In this document: positions 58,101 through 64,000 of the stretch, piece by piece
Position numbering within the stretch: position 1 is the first letter of the stretch
Layout of the letters: each line of letters opens with the position of its first letter
Assembly (NCBI RefSeq): GCF_000224145.3
Contig: NC_020169.2
Coordinates: 2,844,095-2,908,094, forward strand
Source of the DNA: Ciona intestinalis
Lineage: Eukaryota; Chordata; Ascidiacea; Phlebobranchia; Cionidae
Direction of reading: 5' to 3'
Length of the DNA stretch: 64,000 nt
Notes under the pieces: generated by a model
Database searches by the model: none
What the model was told of the DNA's origin: nothing
The model's input: the letters and a program-made list of their open reading frames with translations, nothing else
Made by a program: the position numbers and the translations under genes

Positions 58101-61100
58101 AGGTGCATTTGAGGTGACCAGAGGTGGCAAGTAGCATGCTAATGCCGTCTGTATCGGAACTTGCAAACACACTTGTTGGTGGGTGGTGTTTGATGAGTGC
58201 GTTCACCAAATATAGGTAAACATTCATCACAGTACTGTAGGAAATTAGGTGGTTGAAAAATAATAAAAAATTTCGATAAATTGGTGAAATTTTGATGTAA
58301 TGTTTTAATGATGTTTACAAATCATAACAAAAAAATTAAAATTGAAATATTAATAAATTAGTAAGTTTTGTAGTCACCAAATATAAGTTCACTTTTATGA
58401 CAGTACTGTTGGAAAGTAGGAGGTTGAACAAATCTGATTGATTAAGTTAGTAAAATATGTGGATAATGTTTTAATGATGATTGCAAATCATGAATAAAAA
58501 AAAATTAATTTAAAAATTAAATTAGTTAAGACGCAGTGGTTTCGCTCTCCACTAGAGGTTTAGAACTACACGCTGCCCAAAATTGTTGTATAGTTTTAAA
58601 CATTAAATCAACTTTTTTCATTTTGGGCTTGTATGTTAAATGAATGAATGAATGTAACTTGCTTTATCCTCGCTTGGTTGGAAAACGACAGTCGTTATCA
58701 CACAGGTTTAACACCTTGCACCAGCTAATGAGTTACCACGTATGTTACTTCGTGGGTAGTTATTTTTTGGGGGATTTTTTCATTTTTTTCTTATGTATGG
58801 CTGATAATTTGGACAACCCATTAGTAACCACTGGGTTGGAGCAATTGCGGTTAAGTGTCTTGCCCAAGGACACATACGCAAGATACTTAACGACGATTGC
58901 TAGTATGTTAACCTAAATCTTAAAAGGTTAAAGTTAAATAAAGATCTAAAAAAGTGTCAATTGACCTGTTTTCATCTTGTACAGCAATATTGAGATCACG
59001 TAACATGTCCTCCACTTCATATTTCCTACTGTCAACACCAACATCAGTTCTGTTGATGCAATTTATTCAATACATGTTATTTGTATGTAATATATAATAG
59101 GGTGGGGGAAGATGGGACACCTTTTATTCTATTTTCTCATCAAACTTAGTAGTAAATGAAGAACATTCAAAAAAATTATAAAACTATATCCTCACGACTG
59201 CCCTAGACCATTGTTAATTGTTTAAAACACAATCACGATATTTGTATATAACATAATAAAGGTGTCCCGTCTTTCCCTGCACTACTTTATTCAAGGTTTT
59301 ACATTTCAATGGAGATAGACACAAAAATTACCAGTCATTTTATTTTACTGACAATTTGGAAGCAATGACAGAAAAAATTGCCTTGTGACAATTTTTAAGT
59401 TTAATTTAACACATAGGAAAACGTCACAATATTCATAAATTCTGAATCAGCATTTATTTTTTTTAACAACTTTGGCCAACTTCAAGACACACCAAAGCCC
59501 ATGTTTAAACACATAACAGCTCAGTTTATTATACTAAGTAGATCAACCTTAACAATTCATGACACCGATTTTGTAATTAGTTTACCAAACTACAACCAAC
59601 ACCCTTGAAATTCATAATAAATTTTAACACATTACATGTACTTAGTACTTAAGTTTATAAAAAGTAATTTTACATAAATCTATTACACATAAAGTACAAT
59701 TATTTAAAGTAACTTAAACACACTCCCTTGAAATTTATCATAAACTTTAACACGCTACCTTGCAGCTATGTTTCTTAGTACTGTCATAACTATGATCTTT
59801 GCTGCAGAGTTTTTCATGATAAATGCATTAGATATGGTGGATAGCTTTTCCCCATCTTGCTGCATTTTCCATACTTTGGCTGCTAGTTCGTAATTCTCTT
59901 CTACCTGGTGCGAGAAAAAGGGAAATTTGCATAAATTGCAACCACATTAATCTTTAATTAAGTAGTAGTAAAATATATAAAATACGTATATAGAATATAA
60001 TATAGAATCTATTGTTTTCCAGAAAAAAAATTTTAACATTTTTTATCAAAAAAAAGTTTGCAAAAAAATAACTATTAAAAAAAAGGTTGCAAAACATTAA
60101 TTGAAACATACCAAGAAATATTAACAATTTTAAAAGCAATGATAGAAATCTATTGTTTTGTCATAAAAACACAGTAAAAAAAAGTTATTATTTTAAAAAC
60201 AGGAAATTCATACAGAAAATGTTTTAAACAATAAACTCTATTGTTTCAACAAAACACTAAATGTTTTTTAGCAGAAACAAAATCAAAATGCCAGATCCAA
60301 AATATTACCATTAACATTTGACCGTAAAGATCTTCAGTAGCTTCATCTTCAATTAAAGATATTCTTAAACCCATCTCCACAGCTCTTGCGTATTCGGCAG
60401 GTTTAAATAACGATGAATTTCGTGGTTTAGTTGGTGCATTTGAAACTGGTTCTTTCTTTTGTTCTAAAAGAGCACAAAGTAATTTTTAATACATTAATAC
60501 ATTTAATACAAAATATGTGAGTCATAACATACAACATGATTTAAAAAAAACGCAGTACAATATATAAAATGTTACTTTAACACGTAATTTTTTAAATGTT
60601 AATCTTATGTTTCATATCAAATAATCAAATTTTTTAGTGCCATTTTATATGACAACTCAGAAATTTTTTAACTTTTAAATTTATGGCTTAATGCTGCTAT
60701 CAGTTTAGGCATTACATTTATTTGTGTCCTTAGGCAAGACACTTAACAGCAATTGCTCCAACCCAGTGGACCTTTATGGGCTGTCTAAATTATCGGCCAT
60801 AAAAAAATTAAACAATATAAAAAACAATGACCCACAAATCTTATAAGCAGGCATATGGCGTATGAAACAAAACACTCATTTTATTCCAACTGTCACTAAA
60901 GCTGCGTGGACAGATAATTTACATCCGTTCAAAGCACAACTGACCTTGCTCCTCAACCTCCACAACAGTATCTTCATTTATTGAAGAAATTTCTTCATTC
61001 TTTTCCTCTTTGTCCTCAGCAGTTTGTTTATCAACAGAACATTGCATGTTTTCTTCTATTGTGTCCACTAATACCTTTACTGTAGCCAAGCAGCATAAAG

Positions 61101-63965
61101 AGGCCTGTGTAAAATATTTAAGGTTAAATCATAAGTCATAACATTTCTGTATTTGTCTTTTTAGAAAAAAATATTTTTTTTTAAAGAAAATTCTGATTCA
61201 AAGCTACATTTAAAACACCTGCATATGTTTAACTTATTTTTAATAAAGCTCACTTTTACAAAAGTTATATTATAAGAATATTTAAAAAAAATATATAAAA
61301 AAATTTTTGTTATTAATTAAAAAAAATGTTGTTATTTTACCTTGTCTTTAACTGAACATTGCTTTAATATTTCAGCCACCACAAACAAAGCAGTTTCAAA
61401 ATCTGGTTCCAGTAAGCTCAAGTGACTCGCTGTGGGATACTGAAAATAAACAAACATTTTTATGTAATTTACATCAAGTTCTATGCGAAAAAAAAGTTTT
61501 GATTTATGTGTCATATCACAACATATGAAACTAAACTTTTTTATTTCTGTGGGAATAATTGCCAAGATCATGTTATTTAAAGAACGAAGAGAAGGGAATC
61601 AACAGCCAAACAGCAGTTGTTAAAACACGCTATGGATAAAAAGTGTGGGAAAGAATGATGGTTAAATAGCGTGGCTGTTGTGCCCAAATGTCAAATGTTT
61701 AAAGCAAGGAGTAATTAAGTTTTAATATGGTATTATAAAGAAAAAGTCTGCAATCTTTTGGCTATGGGCTTAAATTCGTTATTTGATTTAGTGGGTAGGC
61801 AAGTTACAAAGTTATATACAAATGGGTAGAAAAGTTTTGCTAATCAAATTTTATAGCAGTTTTAGTTTATAAAAAATACCATCTGGCATGCCAGAATAAA
61901 AGGTTTCCCCATACACAATTAAAAAAAGATAAAAAAAAATTTTGCATACACAGCTTTAAAATTTTGAAAAAAAATGTCAATGAAAAAAAAGAATTTTGAT
62001 ATAAAGATTTTATAAACAGGCGCTAGTACCTTCAGGGATATGAAAGTTTTGATATTTTGTTTCACTTCTTTTGTAAGTTTGTCGGCATAAAACAAGAGAA
62101 GCCACCAATCTTGTGTTGAAACATCATGCTGTATGTATATGTAACAACTGTGATATTACTTTGTGAATACACTTTGGGTATTGGGCAAAATCTAGCCTAA
62201 CCCTAGATCCTTTAACAAAGATTTAACCCATATAGAATAGAAAGGTAGGTATACAAAAATAAAGTAAACAGATTTTCGATATTCAGAAAGGATTTAGACC
62301 ACTTGTATTATGCTAATAATGTGTTATTTTATGTTTACGTTAACAATGTCTTGCTGCAGAAAAGGTGTTGGTATTGTAATTATTAAATTGTATATAATAT
62401 ACATATAGTATACATTATTGTTCTTCTACTATAAAATTATTTAATATTAAAAAAAGTAATAAAAAGTTTTCAAGGATTTTAAAGGATTTAAAAATTAATA
62501 ATTTACAAAAATAAAAAGCATATTTTTTTATATCCAAGGATATGCTTGTTATTTTACCTTTGTTTCTGCGGTGTTTATTTTGTTTGGAGAGATTCCGTAC
62601 ATTGTACCTTCCATCATTTTCATTCCTAATATGAGGAAATGGTTAATTTGTATGTAAAGTGTATTTAAGAAATTTTAAGAGCGACAAATTTGAAACAAGA
62701 AATGGAAGTATTTTTTTAAAAAAATGATGATAAAATTTGATACACCAAATTATCTGTTATCTGTGGTAACTGTAGGTATGGGGTGTATAAAACATATGTA
62801 TTAGTATGAAATATATATTGACTATCTGTGCCCAACAAAAAAAATCACCCACAAAGTTACATAGGTGGTAACTCTTAAGCAGACACGAGGTGTATAAAAC
62901 AGCTGTGTCAGTATGTATTAACTTTTAAAGCCAATAAAAAAATCATCCACAAAGTTACATACATGGTAACTCATAAGCGGGCACAAAGTGTATGACACAT
63001 AACGCTTGTACTATTACGAGTGTTCTTCCCCGCGATTCGAGGGTAAGTGTTACTTTTATTGATTTAACTTCTATACCACTATGCAAACTTCAAGCCCTTT
63101 CACAATAAAAACAATTTTCCATATTAAAATCATAAGAACCGGCATCAGTACCAAAAAAATACCAAAACTCACCACTGAGCTGAGGCCACAGAAGTGAGTT
63201 CTCTGGGTCAGTAACAAAAGGTGGTGGTTCTTTAAAGTCACGCTTTGAATCTCCAATTAACTGCATGTGGTGCCAGTGAACCCAGAAAGGCCGGTTTAAT
63301 CTATGCCAAAATACCTGAAAAGATAAGGTGTTATCTAGGAAGTAAATGTAAAATTGTATCCAGTATGGTGTTGGTATAACAATAATATTAATGTCACTCT
63401 TCCTTTAACAAGGTAAGAGAAAATTTTCTAGAACACTTGAAAAGGATGATTTTAAAGCAACTGTGTAGGAGTGACAGCAAGAAATACTTAAAGCATAAAT
63501 AAAAATAGAACTATTTTCATAGCACTATTCTTCCATTACAAGCAGAAGGAAAAAATGGTAAAAGCTTGTTTCCAGCAAAATATATATAATATATGTATAG
63601 CCTATTACTTCTCAATATTTGACAGAGCAGGAGTTCTTTGTAAGACACAGCAACTTAAAGATACCGTTAAATTTTTAAGTTATAATCATACTTCATAATT
63701 TTAGACATACAATCATAGCTCACAAGACGGAAATTATAAATACAAAATCCTGGTGGAGATGCACAATATAAAAAACAGCGAATTATTTTCACATAGCTAC
63801 CCTACCTGTACAGGGGGTGTTGAATCATTATGTTGTCGATATATTCCTTCATCACCTTCCGTTACATCCTGGTATGTATGGCACGCTCGCACACGAAATC
63901 CTGGCTTGATTTTTGACTGAACATATTCAGCGTATTGACGCCTTGTTACAAATGTACCTGGGTGC
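46198..63965 (-). CDS. CUL9: CUL9/PARC cullin-RBR ubiquitin ligase, 24 exons, 5' end outside the window
   Basis: E3 ligase related to CUL7, with its own RBR module. Exons: 63965-63806, 63314-63173, 62625-62558, 62128-62030, 61439-61341, 61104-60945, 60463-60309, 59904-59759, 59049-58966, 58234-58045, 57215-57072, 56823-56705, 56120-55994, 55432-55321, 54731-54592, 54210-53986, 53616-53488, 53082-52896, 52644-52473, 51943-51742, 51182-50989, 50502-50384, 50137-46839, 46545-46198. That is about 2272 aa (human 2517); the first codon is split with an exon outside. CPH domain in the first exons (RPFWVHWHHMQLIG); helical repeats; DOC domain 52644-50989 (KTYWESNGSSGGHW, GGIDTRLHCLEVVGPKP); cullin body and neddylation site (IIDCKIIKKMK) near 48570. 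RBR: RING1 CPVC..CGHLCC about 47920, IBR about 47650, RING2 CPNCQANIEKNDGCLHMKC about 47425, whose GC is the catalytic Cys; then Ariadne-type helices and a very acidic tail. RBR excludes CUL7. Confidence 0.93.
46839..50137 (-). other. giant CUL9 exon: cullin body to Ariadne domain
   Basis: One 3299-nt exon encodes 1099 codons without an intron, from just after the DOC region through cullin, neddylation site, RING1, IBR, RING2 and helical Ariadne part. All other exons of the gene in the window are 68-348 nt. Borders TTTTCTAG at 50138 and AAG|GTAATT at 46839. Confidence 0.92.
50755..50840 (+). repeat. SINE body fragment
   Basis: AGCTGGCACCAGCTGTATGA, CATGTTATAACAACTGTCAT and ATAAAACAAGCTACATTC. 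CUL9 intron. Confidence 0.55.
51221..51417. mobile_element. MITE, subfamily A
   Basis: TATAGTACTGTGGGGAAGAT at the left, CATCGTCCCCCATCCTACTA at the right. It starts 39 bp before the splice acceptor of the exon that begins at 51182, on the minus strand. Confidence 0.8.
54365..54480 (+). repeat. tRNA-like SINE head
   Basis: CAGTTGGTTAGCACGCCTGC resembles an A box, and GATGAGTTCAAGGCTCGCCG a B box, about 30 bp further. The two ends GTTAGCACGCC and GGTGCTAAC pair partly. Not a functional tRNA. CUL9 intron between exons 54731-54592 and 54210-53986. Confidence 0.5.
55050..55245. mobile_element. TTAA-type palindromic MITE, long form
   Basis: AAGTGGCTGTACACAGTATC at the left, GATACTGTGTACAGCCACCT at the right. 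Compared with the 19107 copy it has an additional inner segment, TGTATGGGTGAGGTCCGTGA to CCATTACCCC, which is also seen at 563-642. CUL9 intron. Confidence 0.75.
56940..57045 (+). repeat. SINE body fragment
   Basis: TGGTAACTCGTAAGCTGGAA, CGAGGTGTATAAAACAGAAC and CGTGTTATAACAACTGCCGT. CUL9 intron. Confidence 0.6.
57331..57676. mobile_element. hAT-like MITE, relative of 31096-32014
   Basis: Ends TAGGAATGCACATTACAAAA and TTCTGTAATGTCATCCCTC, inside an 8-bp direct repeat ACTATGCC (57323-57330 and 57677-57684). Inner TTCGAATC palindromes and TTCTAGGATATCCTAGAATA are shared with the nested copy. Confidence 0.85.
57812..58014. mobile_element. MITE, subfamily A
   Basis: AGATACAGTAGGGTGGGAGA at the left, CATCTTCCCCCACTCTACTA at the right. 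Its right end is about 30 bp from the splice donor of the CUL9 exon ending at 58045. Confidence 0.88.
58640..58900 (-). repeat. SINE copy, head missing
   Basis: GAATGTAACTTGCTTTATCC, AACGACAGTCGTTATCACAC, GATAATTTGGACAACCCATT and AGCAATTGCGGTTAAGTGTC follow in family order; the tRNA-like head is cut off. CUL9 intron. Confidence 0.65.
59090..59291. mobile_element. MITE, subfamily A
   Basis: ATATATAATAGGGTGGGGGA at the left, GTGTCCCGTCTTTCCCTGCA at the right. About 40 bp from the acceptor of the CUL9 exon that starts at 59049. Confidence 0.8.
60723..60920 (+). repeat. SINE copy
   Basis: CCTTAGGCAAGACACTTAAC, AGCAATTGCTCCAACCCAGT, ATAAGCAGGCATATGGCGTA and CATTTTATTCCAACTGTCAC in family order. 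CUL9 intron, ending about 25 bp from the exon at 60945. Confidence 0.6.
62845..63050 (+). repeat. two SINE body fragments
   Basis: Each shows CCACAAAGTTACATA and GGTAACTCTTAAGCAGACAC or GGTAACTCATAAGCGGGCAC; only the second continues into the TTATAACAC-like block. CUL9 intron. Confidence 0.5.
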
Positions 63966-64000
63966 CTGGTGACAAAAAAGGGTTAAGTTTAAGACGAAAA

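Overview
This is a 64 kb piece of a compact animal genome, most likely a tunicate of the Ciona type. The evidence is as follows. Every recognisable gene is a deuterostome or vertebrate orthologue split by short introns with GT..AG borders. The DNA is AT-rich and highly heterozygous. The introns are full of short terminal-inverted-repeat elements (MITEs) and a tRNA-headed SINE, as in Ciona. The species is an inference; I could not search a database. Most gene models were rebuilt exon by exon by matching splice borders, reading phase and recalled family sequence.

Layout, left to right. 0.3-1.2 kb: KIAA1143 homologue (-). 1.8-3.2 kb: intronless MFSD5-type transporter (-). 4.2-15.8 kb: sarcosine dehydrogenase, 17 exons, 929 aa (-). 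18.2-32.7 kb: a hypoxia-inducible factor alpha subunit (bHLH-PAS), 19 coding exons, 732 aa (-). 34.4-36.0 kb: a 230-aa stand-alone PARP with a tankyrase-type catalytic domain (+). 37.4-39.5 kb: an orphan class-A-like GPCR (+). 40.4-41.8 kb: a broken FAHD2-like gene (+). 41.9-45.2 kb: ERMARD homologue (-). 46.2 kb to the right edge: 24 exons of CUL9/PARC (-), whose 5' end lies outside the window.

The HIF region contains an assembly fault. About 3.3 kb (21493-24797) is repeated almost exactly at 24923-28200 across a 125-N gap. The pattern fits two overlapping contig ends, probably two haplotypes, that were not merged. Exons 6-10 of HIF therefore appear twice. Together they are 511 nt, not a multiple of three, so using both in tandem would break the frame.

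About 30 copies of one MITE family occur, in two subfamilies, mostly in introns and often only a few bases from splice sites or stop codons. Other repeats are a SINE family, a TTAA-flanked palindromic element, and a three-deep nest of DNA transposons with clear 8-bp target duplications in a HIF intron.

The genes do not form one pathway. Their themes are one-carbon/glycine metabolism in mitochondria (SARDH), oxygen sensing (HIF), ADP-ribosylation (PARP) and ubiquitin ligation (CUL9). The HIF and PARP genes are arranged head to head about 1.8 kb apart. I found no prokaryotic-style system, CRISPR array or convincing viral gene. The most interesting points are the HIF protein with an intact C-terminal Asn switch but degenerate proline-hydroxylation motifs, and the minimal tankyrase-like PARP.
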